A stretch of DNA of 64,000 nt. Source: Burkholderia sp. 4M9327F10 (GTDB lineage Bacteria > Pseudomonadota > Gammaproteobacteria > Burkholderiales > Burkholderiaceae). Below, one piece after another: positions 44,841-54,226 of this stretch (within the stretch, counting starts at the first letter, position 1; every line of letters begins with the position of its first letter). The notes beneath the pieces are model-generated. The model was not told the origin of the DNA. It made no database searches and saw only the letters and a program-made list of their open reading frames with translations. Location: positions 1 through 64,000 of the forward strand of contig NZ_SCNV01000003.1 in NCBI RefSeq assembly GCF_005503145.1. Direction: 5' to 3'. Position numbers and translations under genes: made by a program.

Positions 44841-46448
44841 ATGCCGATCATCGAAACAAAGCTGAATCCGCGCTCGGACGACTTCCGCAATAACGCGGCT
44901 GCGCTCGAGGCACTGGTTGCCGACCTGCGCGCCAAAATCGAAAAACTCGCCCTGGGCGGCGGCCAGGCCGCGCGCGACAAACACGTGAGCCGCGGCAAGC
45001 TGCTGCCGCGCGAGCGCATCGCGCAACTGCTCGATCCGGGCACGCCGTTCCTGGAACTGTCGCAACTGGCGGCGTTCGGCATGTATCACGACGATGCGCC
45101 GGGCGCCGGTGTGATCACGGGGATCGGCCGCATTGCCGGGCAGGAATGCGTGATCGTCTGTAACGACGCCACCGTGAAGGGCGGCACGTACTACCCGATC
45201 ACCGTGAAGAAACACGTGCGGGCCCAGGAGATTGCGGCGGAGAATCATCTGCCGTGCGTGTATCTGGTGGACTCCGGCGGTGCGAACCTGCCGAATCAGG
45301 ATGAGGTGTTCCCCGATCGCGATCACTTCGGACGCATCTTTTTCAACCAGGCGAACCTGTCCGCAGCCGGCATTCCGCAGATTGCGGTGGTGATGGGCTC
45401 GTGCACGGCGGGCGGCGCCTATGTGCCGGCCATGAGCGACGAATCGATCATCGTCAAGAACCAGGGGACGATCTTTCTCGGCGGGCCGCCGCTGGTGAAG
45501 GCCGCAACCGGCGAAGTGGTGAGCGCGGAAGACCTCGGCGGCGGCGACGTGCATACGCGCCTGTCGGGCGTGGTCGATCATCTGGCGCAAAACGATGCGC
45601 ATGCGCTCGCGATTGCGCGCAGCATTGTCGGCAACCTGAATCGCGTCAAGCAGGCGCCGGTCGCGCTGCAGGAACCGAAGCCGCCGCGCTACGACCCGAA
45701 GAGCATCTACGGCGTGATCCCGGTGGATACGCGCAAGCCGTTCGATATCCGCGAGGTGATCGCGCGCATCGTCGACGACTCCGCCTTCGACGAATTCAAG
45801 GCCCGCTATGGCACGACGCTCGTCACCGGTTTTGCGCATATATGGGGACATCCGGTTGGCATCATCGCCAACAACGGCATTCTGTTTTCCGAGTCCGCGC
45901 TGAAGGGTGCGCACTTTATCGAACTGTGCTGCCAGCGCAAGATTCCGCTCGTGTTCCTGCAGAACATCACCGGCTTTATGGTGGGCCGCAAGTACGAAAA
46001 TGAAGGTATCGCGCGCAACGGTGCGAAGATGGTGACCGCGGTGGCAACCGCCAAGGTGCCGAAATTCACCGTCATCATTGGCGGCTCGTTCGGCGCCGGT
46101 AACTACGGCATGTGCGGCCGCGCCTATTCGCCGCGCTTCCTATGGATGTGGCCGAACGCGCGTATTTCGGTGATGGGCGGCGAACAGGCGGCCTCGGTGC
46201 TGGCTACCGTCAAGCGCGACGGCATCGAAGGCAAGGGCGGTACCTGGAGCGCCGAGCAGGAAGATGCGTTCAAGCAGCCGATCCGCGAGCAATACGAGCA
46301 CCAGGGGCACCCGTACTACGCAAGTGCGCGACTGTGGGATGACGGCGTGATCGATCCGGCGCAGACTCGCGATGTGCTTGGTCTGGGGCTGTCGGCCTCG
46401 ATGAACGCACCGATCGAAGACACGCGCTTCGGCGTGTTCAGAATGTAA
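44841..46448 (+). CDS. liuB: 3-methylcrotonyl-CoA carboxylase, carboxyltransferase (beta) subunit
   Basis: 535 residues. Carboxyltransferase features: REISAQLL-type start ([20 protein letters not shown]), [40 protein letters not shown] and [20 protein letters not shown]. These match the MCC beta subunit better than propionyl-CoA carboxylase because of the sequence [20 protein letters not shown]. It transfers carboxyl from biotin on LiuD to 3-methylcrotonyl-CoA. 83 bp after liuA and 33 bp before liuC. Confidence 0.92.
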   Translation: MPIIETKLNPRSDDFRNNAAALEALVADLRAKIEKLALGGGQAARDKHVSRGKLLPRERIAQLLDPGTPFLELSQLAAFGMYHDDAPGAGVITGIGRIAGQECVIVCNDATVKGGTYYPITVKKHVRAQEIAAENHLPCVYLVDSGGANLPNQDEVFPDRDHFGRIFFNQANLSAAGIPQIAVVMGSCTAGGAYVPAMSDESIIVKNQGTIFLGGPPLVKAATGEVVSAEDLGGGDVHTRLSGVVDHLAQNDAHALAIARSIVGNLNRVKQAPVALQEPKPPRYDPKSIYGVIPVDTRKPFDIREVIARIVDDSAFDEFKARYGTTLVTGFAHIWGHPVGIIANNGILFSESALKGAHFIELCCQRKIPLVFLQNITGFMVGRKYENEGIARNGAKMVTAVATAKVPKFTVIIGGSFGAGNYGMCGRAYSPRFLWMWPNARISVMGGEQAASVLATVKRDGIEGKGGTWSAEQEDAFKQPIREQYEHQGHPYYASARLWDDGVIDPAQTRDVLGLGLSASMNAPIEDTRFGVFRM

Positions 46449-46481
46449 CGCGGCAGGCACCACGCGAAGGAGTCGATCGAC

Positions 46482-47267
46482 ATGCAATACGAAACTTTGA
46501 GCCTGACGGTGACGGGCCAGGTGGCGACGGTCACGCTGAACCGCCCGGATGTGCGCAACGCGTTCAACGAAACGATGATCGCCGATGTGACCGCGGCGTT
46601 CGCGGCGCTCAACGGGCGTGACGACGTGCGCGCGGTCGTGCTGGCGGCCAACGGCAAGGCGTTTTGCGCGGGCGCGGACCTGAACTGGATGAAGAAGATG
46701 GCCGGTTACTCCGACGAGGAGAACCGCGCCGACGCCATGCGCCTCGCCGCCATGCTGTCCGCTATCTACCGATGCAACAAGCCGGTGATCGCACGCGTCA
46801 ACGGCGACGCCTACGCAGGCGGCATGGGCCTGATCTGCGCCTGTGACATCGTGGTGGCGCTGGATACCGCACGCTTTTGCCTTTCCGAGGCGCGCCTCGG
46901 CCTGATTCCCGCAACGATTGCCCCCTACGTGATTCGTGCGCTCGGCGAGCAGGCGTCGCGCCGCTACTTCACGACCGCCGAACTGTTCGACTGCGCGACG
47001 GCGCTGCGTCTGGGCCTGGTCAGCGAGGCGGTGAGCGAAGACAAGCTGGATGCGACAGTGCAGCAGCTGGCCGAAACGCTGTGCGCCAACGGCCCGCATG
47101 CGGTGCGCGCGTGCAAGCAACTCGTGCAGGACATAGCAGGGCGCGAACTGGACGAGGCGCTGATTGCCGACACGGCCACGCGTATCGCAAAGGTGCGTGC
47201 GAGCGCGGAAGGCCGCGAAGGCGTGGCGTCGTTCCTCGAAAAGCGCACGCCTGCGTGGCGCAACTGA
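46482..47267 (+). CDS. liuC: 3-methylglutaconyl-CoA hydratase (enoyl-CoA hydratase family)
   Basis: 261 residues. Crotonase fold: VTLNRPDVRNAFNETMIADV, KAFCAGADLNWMKKMAGYSD (oxyanion-hole loop), RVNGDAYAGGMGLICACDIV and CLSEARLGLIPATIAPYVIR. The DLNWM segment is typical of methylglutaconyl-CoA hydratases of liu operons. Hydrates 3-methylglutaconyl-CoA to HMG-CoA. AAGGAG precedes the ATG. Embedded between the two MCC subunit genes. Confidence 0.9.
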   Translation: MQYETLSLTVTGQVATVTLNRPDVRNAFNETMIADVTAAFAALNGRDDVRAVVLAANGKAFCAGADLNWMKKMAGYSDEENRADAMRLAAMLSAIYRCNKPVIARVNGDAYAGGMGLICACDIVVALDTARFCLSEARLGLIPATIAPYVIRALGEQASRRYFTTAELFDCATALRLGLVSEAVSEDKLDATVQQLAETLCANGPHAVRACKQLVQDIAGRELDEALIADTATRIAKVRASAEGREGVASFLEKRTPAWRN

Positions 47268-47340
47268 TGCCGCCACTCACGATTATCCGCAACTCCCGCA
47301 GAACAACAGCCCTGAACGGGACACCTCAGCGAGACAGCTT

Positions 47341-49362
47341 ATGTTCAACAAGATCCTGATCGCCAACCGCGGCGAGATTGCCTGCCGGGTTGCGGCAACC
47401 TGCAAGCGGCTCGGCATTGCGAGCGTGGCGGTCTACTCCGACGCGGACGCCGGCGCCAAGCATGTCGCGGCGTGCGATGAAGCCGTGCATATCGGCGGCT
47501 CGACGGCGGCCGAGAGCTACCTGCGCTATGAGCGCATTATCGCGGCGGCGCGTGCGACGGGCGCGCAGGCGGTGCATCCGGGCTACGGCTTTCTCTCGGA
47601 GAACGAAGACTTCGCGCAGGCCTGCAAGGAAGCGGGCATTGTCTTTATCGGACCGCCGGTCGAAGCGATTGCGGCGATGGGCTCGAAAGCGGCTGCCAAG
47701 GCGCTGATGCACGCCGCAGCGGTACCGCTCGTGCCCGGTTATCACGGCGACGATCAGGATGCGCAACTGCTGCAACGCGAAGCGGATGCGATGGGCTACC
47801 CGGTGTTGCTCAAGGCGAGTGCTGGCGGCGGCGGCAAGGGCATGCGCGTGGTCGAGCGCAGTGAAGACTTCGCTGCAGCGCTGGCCTCGTGCAAGCGCGA
47901 GGCGGCGAGCAGTTTCGGTAACGACCGCGTACTGATCGAAAAGTATCTGACCCGTCCGCGCCACGTCGAAGTGCAGGTGTTTGCGGACCAGCACGGCGGT
48001 GCGGTATATCTGTTCGACCGCGATTGCTCGGTGCAGCGCCGCCATCAGAAAGTGCTGGAAGAAGCGCCGGCGCCCGGCCTGTCCGCCGAGCTGCGCCGCG
48101 AGATGGGCGAGGCGGCGGTGGCGGCGGCGCGCGCGGTGAATTACGTCGGCGCAGGCACGGTTGAGTTCATCATGACCGGCGCGAGCGATTTTTACTTCAT
48201 GGAGATGAACACGCGCTTGCAGGTCGAGCATCCGGTCACCGAAATGGTGACGGGTCTCGATCTGGTGGAGTGGCAATTGCGCGTGGCCTCCGGCGAACCG
48301 TTGCCGCTCACGCAGACGCAACTGAAACTCGAAGGACACGCCATTGAAGCGCGTATCTATGCCGAGCATCCGGCGCGCGGCTTTCTGCCGTCGACGGGCA
48401 CGCTCAAGCATTTGCGTATGCCCGAAGGTGTTGAGTTCACGATCAGTGCGGCCGGTGCGCCCGGTTCACGCGCTGCGCTGCGGATCGATAGCGGGGTGCG
48501 CGAAGGCGACACGATCACGCCGTTCTATGACCCGATGATCGCCAAGCTGATCGTCCACGGCGCGACGCGCGCGGAAGCGCTGGCGCGGATGAGCCGCGCC
48601 TTGCGCGCCTGCGAAGTGGTCGGCCCGCATACCAACGTGGAGTTTCTGCAGCGCATTGTGACGAGCGAGCCGTTTTCGAGCGGCGATCTCGATACCGGTT
48701 TGATCGAACGGCATCACGCTGCCTTGTTTGCGCCCGTTCAGAAGCCGTTCCGCGAAGCGCTGGCGCTGGCCTGCGCCGCCTTGCTCACGCGGGAAGGCGG
48801 CACGGCGCATGGCGCGTCGCCGTGGGATGCGCTCTCACATTGGCGGCTGAATAGCGGCTATACGCAAACACTAGCATGGCGCGACGTTGAAAACGAATCT
48901 TCCTTTGCAGCGATTTTTGCGCGTGACGGCGCGGCGCAGACGCTGGAATTCGGCGGCCAGCGTGATGGCTTTAGCTGGTGGAGCGGCGCCGGCGCGCATG
49001 AGTTCGGCGCGACGCTTGGCGATTCGCGCGTGACGGGCCGCGTGTTTGTCGACGGTGATGTGTTCCATGTGTTTTGCCTTGGCGAGGCGCTGGCCTTCGA
49101 ATGGCAAAACCTGCTTGCTCATGCCGCGGATGCGGAGCATGGCGAAGGGCGCCTTACCGCGCCCATGCCGGGTAAGGTGATCGCCGTGCTGGTGGAGCCG
49201 GGTACGGCGGTTGAGAAGGGCACGCCCTTGATCGTTATGGAGGCGATGAAGATGGAGCACACCATCGGCGCGCCCGCGGCCGGTACGGTGTCGGAAGTGC
49301 TGTATGCGGTGGGCGATCAGGTGGCCGACGGCGCGCAACTGCTGGTGCTTGATGTTGGCTGA
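47341..49362 (+). CDS. liuD: 3-methylcrotonyl-CoA carboxylase, biotin-containing (alpha) subunit
   Basis: 673 residues from ATG 47341 (FNKILIANRGEIACRV is the usual start); an upstream in-frame start lies inside liuC. Biotin carboxylase domain with ATP-grasp loop KASAGGGGKGMRVVERSED and EMNTRLQVEHPVTEMVTGLD, then BC C-terminal domain, and a C-terminal biotin carrier domain with the lysine in VMEAMKMEHTI. It carboxylates biotin with ATP and bicarbonate. HMG-CoA lyase (liuE), the expected last step, is not in the window. Last gene of the operon. Confidence 0.93.
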   Translation: MFNKILIANRGEIACRVAATCKRLGIASVAVYSDADAGAKHVAACDEAVHIGGSTAAESYLRYERIIAAARATGAQAVHPGYGFLSENEDFAQACKEAGIVFIGPPVEAIAAMGSKAAAKALMHAAAVPLVPGYHGDDQDAQLLQREADAMGYPVLLKASAGGGGKGMRVVERSEDFAAALASCKREAASSFGNDRVLIEKYLTRPRHVEVQVFADQHGGAVYLFDRDCSVQRRHQKVLEEAPAPGLSAELRREMGEAAVAAARAVNYVGAGTVEFIMTGASDFYFMEMNTRLQVEHPVTEMVTGLDLVEWQLRVASGEPLPLTQTQLKLEGHAIEARIYAEHPARGFLPSTGTLKHLRMPEGVEFTISAAGAPGSRAALRIDSGVREGDTITPFYDPMIAKLIVHGATRAEALARMSRALRACEVVGPHTNVEFLQRIVTSEPFSSGDLDTGLIERHHAALFAPVQKPFREALALACAALLTREGGTAHGASPWDALSHWRLNSGYTQTLAWRDVENESSFAAIFARDGAAQTLEFGGQRDGFSWWSGAGAHEFGATLGDSRVTGRVFVDGDVFHVFCLGEALAFEWQNLLAHAADAEHGEGRLTAPMPGKVIAVLVEPGTAVEKGTPLIVMEAMKMEHTIGAPAAGTVSEVLYAVGDQVADGAQLLVLDVG

Positions 49363-49378
49363 TGTAGTGCGCTTTAGG

Positions 49379-50170
49379 TCAGGCGAGGCGCGGATAACCT
49401 AAGGCTCGTGCCTTGTTTTCCAGTTCTGTGATGCGAGTGTAGTCGTCGAACGACAGGCTCGCGAACCCCTTCAGGCGTAGTCGTGCCGCCCGTTCAGGGC
49501 TTGCGGCTACGGCTTCATCTAAAGCCGCGCGCAGTGATTCGATCACGTCCTGCGGCACGTCATGCGCGGCAATCAGCGGCAAACCTGGCGAAGATGCAGT
49601 CCTGCCGATCTCGCGCACGCGCTCTGCGAGTTCCGGCAATTCGTCACGCACGAACGCGAAGGTGACGCAATCGATCGCTGCCACATCCGCAAGGTTGTCG
49701 GCAACGGCCCGCAATGAGCCGAGATGCGAACCGGTGCGTATCACCTCAGCAAAAAATCTCTCATTCTGAGCAAGCGGCGCGACTGCATGGCGGAACACGT
49801 TCATGCCGCTATTCGAATCGTCCTGGTTGTAGGCCGCACGTGCGCCGCGGCAGGCGGCGAGCGTGTCGAACGGGGCATCGGCTCGTGTTATCAGCACGCT
49901 TGAATATTCCGCACCAGCGCAACCGGGGACATCGAACTGTGGCGTTGCGATCAGTTGAACCTTCTGTTGCAAGCCGTTGACGAGAGGATAGCCGCAGGTC
50001 TGCGAGATCAGCAGATCGGAGCGGCGCCATAGCGCATGCAGGTCGTCGTCTGGCTCGACGATGGACGCGTGCGCGCCGGCCAAACTCAGGACGTTGCCCA
50101 GCCAGGCGCGCCATTCGGCGGCGAGAGCTGGGGAGACGTTGTACATGGGGAGGGTGGCGATGCGGTTCAT
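49379..50170 (-). CDS. PhnD-like substrate-binding domain protein, apparently without signal peptide
   Basis: 263 residues from ATG 50170; the longer frame upstream is not protein-like. The sequence resembles periplasmic phosphate/phosphonate-binding proteins: LLISQTCGYPLVNGLQQKVQ, RGARAAYNQDDSNSGMNVFR, VADNLADVAAIDCVTFAFVR and GLPLIAAHDVPQDVIESLRA. The N-terminus (MNRIATLPMYNVSPALAAEW) starts directly with the first domain strand and shows no signal peptide. No permease or ATPase is adjacent, so it may be a cytoplasmic sensor or depend on distant genes. Ends 16 bp from convergent liuD. Confidence 0.7.
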   Translation of the reverse strand: MNRIATLPMYNVSPALAAEWRAWLGNVLSLAGAHASIVEPDDDLHALWRRSDLLISQTCGYPLVNGLQQKVQLIATPQFDVPGCAGAEYSSVLITRADAPFDTLAACRGARAAYNQDDSNSGMNVFRHAVAPLAQNERFFAEVIRTGSHLGSLRAVADNLADVAAIDCVTFAFVRDELPELAERVREIGRTASSPGLPLIAAHDVPQDVIESLRAALDEAVAASPERAARLRLKGFASLSFDDYTRITELENKARALGYPRLA

Positions 50171-50244
50171 GGTTGCGATTCTGGCATATCGACGGAGTTC
50201 GTGTGATGGAGAAGGTTGGGCAGGGGCGCTATCGTTTTCTGTGA

Positions 50245-51315
50245 TCAGTCCGGCAGCATAGGCAGATATGCAGTAGACCTGACGTTCGCCGGACAGAAGA
50301 TGCGAAATTCCACCGGCCCTGGCAGAGGCGCATCTTCGACCACTCCACACGCATGCAGCACATGCTGCAGCGCCGATATCACCTGTCCGTCCGGGTCCTG
50401 GTCGATGGCGATATCCATCGTATGTTCTTCGATGCACTTGCGATGCAAATCGAGCATTTCATGACCTACCCATACGACCTGCCCGGCAGCGCCGAACTTT
50501 CGCAAGGCGGCTTCGATACCCGGTGAGCCATATCCGCTGTTATAGATGCCGACCAGGTCGCCCCGCTTCAATGCACTGACGACGGCGTGATAACACCTGT
50601 CCGCGTCATCCCCGGTTTCCGCTTCCGCACTATCGCAGACGATCTCAGGGAACGACGCCGCAAGCTGTTCACGGCAACCGCCGATGCGGTCGATATGTGC
50701 GCGATAGTCCTTGCGGCTGCACAACATCAGCACGCGTCCAGGCCGTTTTGCAAGCCGGCCGAGGAAGTAGCCCGCAGTGCGCCCGGCACACAGGTTGTCG
50801 ATTCCTGCATAGTGCAAGCGCGCCACGTCATGCACGTCGGTGACCATCGTGACGACCGGTTCGCCGCGTTCGATCACGGTGCGTAAGGCATCGCGTACGC
50901 GTGGCGTGTCGTGAGTCGTCACGATCAGACCCGATCGTGGGTAGCGCGGACGGAGGATGGCTTCGGTAATCACGTCGTCATCGGCCTCCGGAAGGACCGA
51001 CCGGTGCATGACGACCCGCTTGTCCAGCATCTGCATCGAGCGCTGCAGGGCGAGATTCAAACGGCCAAAGAATGGCGAGCTGTTTTGCGGCAGGAACACA
51101 TCCATATGCATCAGCCCGTGCCGCGCATCGGGCAGAACGCGCGGCACGGCCAACTGCCTTGCCGCCGCCACTACGCGCGCCCGGGTTGCGGCCGAGACAC
51201 TGCCGCGTTCGTTGAGTACCCGGTCGACGGTTGCCGGACTCACGCCGGCCGCCTCCGCAATTTCGACAAAGCGCGCTGTGCGCTTGCGCCGTGGTGCCCT
51301 GGCGGCGTCGGTCAT
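50245..51315 (-). CDS. LacI-family regulator of the adjacent moc-like operon
   Basis: 356 residues. N-terminal helix-turn-helix FVEIAEAAGVSPATVDRVLN and the hinge helix region ATRARVVAAARQLAVP, then a periplasmic-binding-protein-like effector domain (GLIVTTHDTPRVRDALRTVI, LHYAGIDNLCAGRTAGYFLG, DLVGIYNSGYGSPGIEAALR). The effector domain is of the sugar/inositol-binding class. It is divergent from the desaturase-ferredoxin-reductase operon, and the 227-bp spacer contains an inverted repeat with an A6 centre. Likely senses the substrate of that operon. Confidence 0.88.
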   Translation of the reverse strand: MTDAARAPRRKRTARFVEIAEAAGVSPATVDRVLNERGSVSAATRARVVAAARQLAVPRVLPDARHGLMHMDVFLPQNSSPFFGRLNLALQRSMQMLDKRVVMHRSVLPEADDDVITEAILRPRYPRSGLIVTTHDTPRVRDALRTVIERGEPVVTMVTDVHDVARLHYAGIDNLCAGRTAGYFLGRLAKRPGRVLMLCSRKDYRAHIDRIGGCREQLAASFPEIVCDSAEAETGDDADRCYHAVVSALKRGDLVGIYNSGYGSPGIEAALRKFGAAGQVVWVGHEMLDLHRKCIEEHTMDIAIDQDPDGQVISALQHVLHACGVVEDAPLPGPVEFRIFCPANVRSTAYLPMLPD

Positions 51316-51410
51316 ATCATTGGCTCCGGTTTACCTGCAGGTTTCGCCTGGCGCGGTGCTCGCTGGAATGACGCAGCGCAGCATTATTTCGTGCTTTTTT
51401 AACGCTATGG

Positions 51411-51432
51411 GATTGACGAAAAAACGTCAATC
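51411..51432. promoter_or_regulatory. Inverted repeat GATTGACG-A6-CGTCAATC
   Basis: Perfect 8-bp arms at 51411-51418 and 51425-51432 with six adenines between, followed on the + strand by TTTTCG. It lies centrally in the spacer between the LacI gene and the mocD-like gene. Either the operator of the LacI regulator or a hairpin; an intrinsic terminator is unlikely between divergent genes unless it acts on a short leader. Confidence 0.55.
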
Positions 51433-51542
51433 TTTTCGTTGAGGGGAACACGGCCGTCTCTTATCGTGCAGCTATCGCCTCCCGTGGTCCTGTCCTGTGC
51501 GGCAGCCGGGATAAGCCGATCTGAAAAGCAAAGGAGACTCAG

Positions 51543-52598
51543 GTGCCCAAATCGCCTCTGAACATGCCATGCACGGGCGGTCATGCAAACACCGGTGGTG
51601 ACGCTTTGGCCGCACATCCGGAAGAGCACTGGTATCGCCCCGACATCCCCCGCCAGACACTCAAGCAACTGATGAAGCGCAGCGACGCTGAAGGCTTGAA
51701 GAACTTTGGCCTGTGGATCGCCCTGCTGCTCGCTTCTGGCGCCGCGGCATTCTATTCGTGGGGCACGTGGTGGGCGGTTCCGGCATTTTTCGTCTACGGG
51801 ACGATCTACTGTTCAAGCGACGCCCGCTGGCATGAGCTTGCGCACGGCACGCCGTTCAAGACGCCGCGGCTGAACTCGGTCTTCTATCAGCTTTGTTCGT
51901 TCATGACGATCCGCGAGGCGACGCTCTGGCGCTGGAGTCACGCCCGGCATCACACGCATACGATCATGGTTGGCCGCGACCCGGAAATCCAGGTATGCCG
52001 TCCGCCGCAGCTCATCACGATCCTGCTGGATTTCTTCTATCTGATTAGCGGCAGCACTGAGATTGCTAAAACTGTGCGCCATGCCTGCGCCTCGATCAGC
52101 CCGGAAGTGGCGGACTTTGTGCCGGTGACAGAGCGCCGCAAGATGATCTGGATCAGTCGTCTTTACGTTGCCGTGATGGCCGCTATGATCGGCTGGTGTT
52201 TCGTCATCCATAGCATTTTGCCGCTGCTGTTCGTCTGGACGCCGCGCTTTTACTGTGGCTGGTTCCACCAGACGCTGGGTCTCACGCAGCATGCCGGCAT
52301 GGCCATGAACGTTGCCGACCATCGGCTCAATACGCGCACGGTCTATATCAATCCGGTGTTCGCGTTCCTTTACATGAACATGCAGTATCACATTGAACAT
52401 CACCTGCTGCCGATGGTGCCGTACCACGCGTTGCCGAAACTGCACGAGGCAATCAAGGCGGAGACGCCGCCTGCGTATCCGGGCCTCTGGTCGGTCTACA
52501 GGGAGATGGTTCCAACACTGATCCGCCAGAGACGGGATCGCTCTCACTTTATCCATCGCCAGGTCCCGCGTCATGAATCGATGCGCTCGGCAATCTGA
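51543..52598 (+). CDS. mocD: Membrane di-iron desaturase/hydroxylase, MocD-like
   Basis: 351 residues, GTG start at 51543 seven bases after AAAGGAG. Three histidine boxes of membrane di-iron enzymes: HELAH (97-101), HARHH (133-137) and HIEHH (near 285), plus four hydrophobic stretches (for example LWIALLLASGAAAFYSWG). It resembles MocD of rhizobial rhizopine catabolism, an oxygenase proposed to O-demethylate 3-O-methyl-scyllo-inosamine. The two next genes encode a Rieske ferredoxin and its reductase, the MocE and MocF partners, which strongly supports a three-component oxygenase. The real substrate here is unknown. Confidence 0.8.
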   Translation: MPKSPLNMPCTGGHANTGGDALAAHPEEHWYRPDIPRQTLKQLMKRSDAEGLKNFGLWIALLLASGAAAFYSWGTWWAVPAFFVYGTIYCSSDARWHELAHGTPFKTPRLNSVFYQLCSFMTIREATLWRWSHARHHTHTIMVGRDPEIQVCRPPQLITILLDFFYLISGSTEIAKTVRHACASISPEVADFVPVTERRKMIWISRLYVAVMAAMIGWCFVIHSILPLLFVWTPRFYCGWFHQTLGLTQHAGMAMNVADHRLNTRTVYINPVFAFLYMNMQYHIEHHLLPMVPYHALPKLHEAIKAETPPAYPGLWSVYREMVPTLIRQRRDRSHFIHRQVPRHESMRSAI

Positions 52599-52624
52599 AA
52601 CGTCCGGAAGAGGGAGTATCTGAA

Positions 52625-52954
52625 ATGGTGGATCAACGTGAATGGGTTGTCGCGTGCCGGACCGGCGACATTGATGAAGAAGACGTTGTGCGTTTCGACC
52701 ATGGCGCTGCAACCTTCGCTGTCTACCGCGTCGATGGCAGGTTCTATGCGTCCGACGGCTGGTGCACGCACGAGAAGGCTCATCTTGCCGATGGTTTTGT
52801 GTTGGGCAACGCGATCGAATGTCCACGGCATCAGGGGCGCTTCGATATTGCAACGGGCAAGCCGCTTTGCGCGCCGGTCTGTCAGCAACTGAAAACGCAT
52901 CCGGTGCGTATTGAGGGCGACGCGGTGCTGATCGGCGTGCCGGTGGCGGAGTGA
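52625..52954 (+). CDS. mocE: Rieske-type [2Fe-2S] ferredoxin, MocE-like
   Basis: 109 residues. Rieske ligands CTH (Cys47, His49) and CPRH (Cys66, His69), with the family layout of a free-standing Rieske ferredoxin rather than an oxygenase. It would carry electrons from the reductase to the membrane oxygenase. 26 bp after the desaturase gene; the reductase ATG lies 2 bp after its stop. Confidence 0.9.
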   Translation: MVDQREWVVACRTGDIDEEDVVRFDHGAATFAVYRVDGRFYASDGWCTHEKAHLADGFVLGNAIECPRHQGRFDIATGKPLCAPVCQQLKTHPVRIEGDAVLIGVPVAE

Positions 52955-52956
52955 GC

Positions 52957-54195
52957 ATGGCTGACGACGCACACATGGTTATCGTCGGGGCCGGTCTCGC
53001 GGGCGCCCGTGCCAGTGCTGAACTGCGCGAGGCGGGTTTCGCTGGCCGGGTGACGCTCATTACTAACGAACCGCACGAGCCATACGACCGGCCGCCGCTC
53101 TCGAAAGCGGTCCTGCTGGGGGAAAAGTCGCCCGGAGATTGCGCGCTGTTCGCGGACACGTTCTTTCACGATCACGCGATCGATCTGATGCGCTCCACCG
53201 AGGTGGTCGAGATCGACCGGGAGGGTAGGGCGGTACTGCTCGCCAACGGCGAACGGATTGGCTACAGCCGGCTTTTGCTCGCGACCGGTGCATCGCCCAG
53301 AACATTGAATACGCCCGGTTCGACATTGCCTGGCGTCATGACCCTGCGTACTGCCGACGACGCTCGTTACCTCGCGGCGCGTCTGCGTGACGGGCAGCAC
53401 ATTGCGATTGTCGGCGGCGGCTTTATCGGCCTTGAGGTAGCGGCAAGTGCCGTTGCGACGGGATGCCGTGTGACGGTCATCGAGGCCGGCGAGCGTCTGC
53501 TCATGCGCGCAGTGCCACGGGAAATCGCCGCGCGTATCGAAGCGCGTCACCGTGATGCCGGTGTGCAGTTTCGTTTCGGTGCGCAATTGGCTGCTATCGC
53601 CGGTGATAGTGCAGCCGAGGAAATCCGTCTTGCCGACGGTGAAATTATCCGCTGCGATACTGTTGTCGTAGGCATTGGCGCCGCGCCCCGTACCGCACTT
53701 GCTCAGGCCGCGGGAATCGAGGTCGCGGACGGCATCGTAGTCAACGAGCGTCTGTGCACGAGCGATCCTGCGATCTTCGCAGCCGGAGATGTCTGCTCGT
53801 TCCCGCATCCATTGTATGGCCGCCGTGTGCGACTGGAGTGCTGGAAGAACGCCGACGGCCAAGGGCGCATTGCCGCGCGCAACATGCTTGGTGAAGACCT
53901 TGCGTACGGCGATATGCCGTGGTTCTGGTCCGATCAGTATGAATTGTCGATCCAGATCGCAGGGCTGCCCGCATTCAGCCGTGCGACCGTTGTGCGCGAA
54001 ACGGCCGATGCGCTGCTGCTGTTTCATCTGTCGGCGGACGGTACGTTGATTGCCGCAAGCGGCGTCGGCCGGGCAGTGGGACGCGACATCCGCATTGCGC
54101 AGATGCTGATGGCTCGCAACGCCCGTATTTCCGCAGAAGAACTCGCAGATCCGTCAGTGAAGCTTAAATCGCTGCTTATTGCTGAAGCGGTTTGA
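52957..54195 (+). CDS. mocF: FAD-dependent ferredoxin reductase, MocF-like
   Basis: 412 residues from ATG 52957 (GCGGAG upstream); a GTG at 52951 overlapping the previous stop is an alternative. Two nucleotide-binding motifs: FAD-binding IVGAGLAGARASAELREAGF near the start and NAD-binding IAIVGGGFIGLEVAASAVAT near residue 150, then SDPAIFAAGDVCSF and a C-terminal reductase domain with RLECWKNADGQGRIAARNM. This is the rhodocoxin/putidaredoxin reductase family. Third gene of the moc-like operon. Confidence 0.9.
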   Translation: MADDAHMVIVGAGLAGARASAELREAGFAGRVTLITNEPHEPYDRPPLSKAVLLGEKSPGDCALFADTFFHDHAIDLMRSTEVVEIDREGRAVLLANGERIGYSRLLLATGASPRTLNTPGSTLPGVMTLRTADDARYLAARLRDGQHIAIVGGGFIGLEVAASAVATGCRVTVIEAGERLLMRAVPREIAARIEARHRDAGVQFRFGAQLAAIAGDSAAEEIRLADGEIIRCDTVVVGIGAAPRTALAQAAGIEVADGIVVNERLCTSDPAIFAAGDVCSFPHPLYGRRVRLECWKNADGQGRIAARNMLGEDLAYGDMPWFWSDQYELSIQIAGLPAFSRATVVRETADALLLFHLSADGTLIAASGVGRAVGRDIRIAQMLMARNARISAEELADPSVKLKSLLIAEAV

Positions 54196-54226
54196 ACAAC
54201 GTCTATCGCGCCATCAAAAGCGAACC

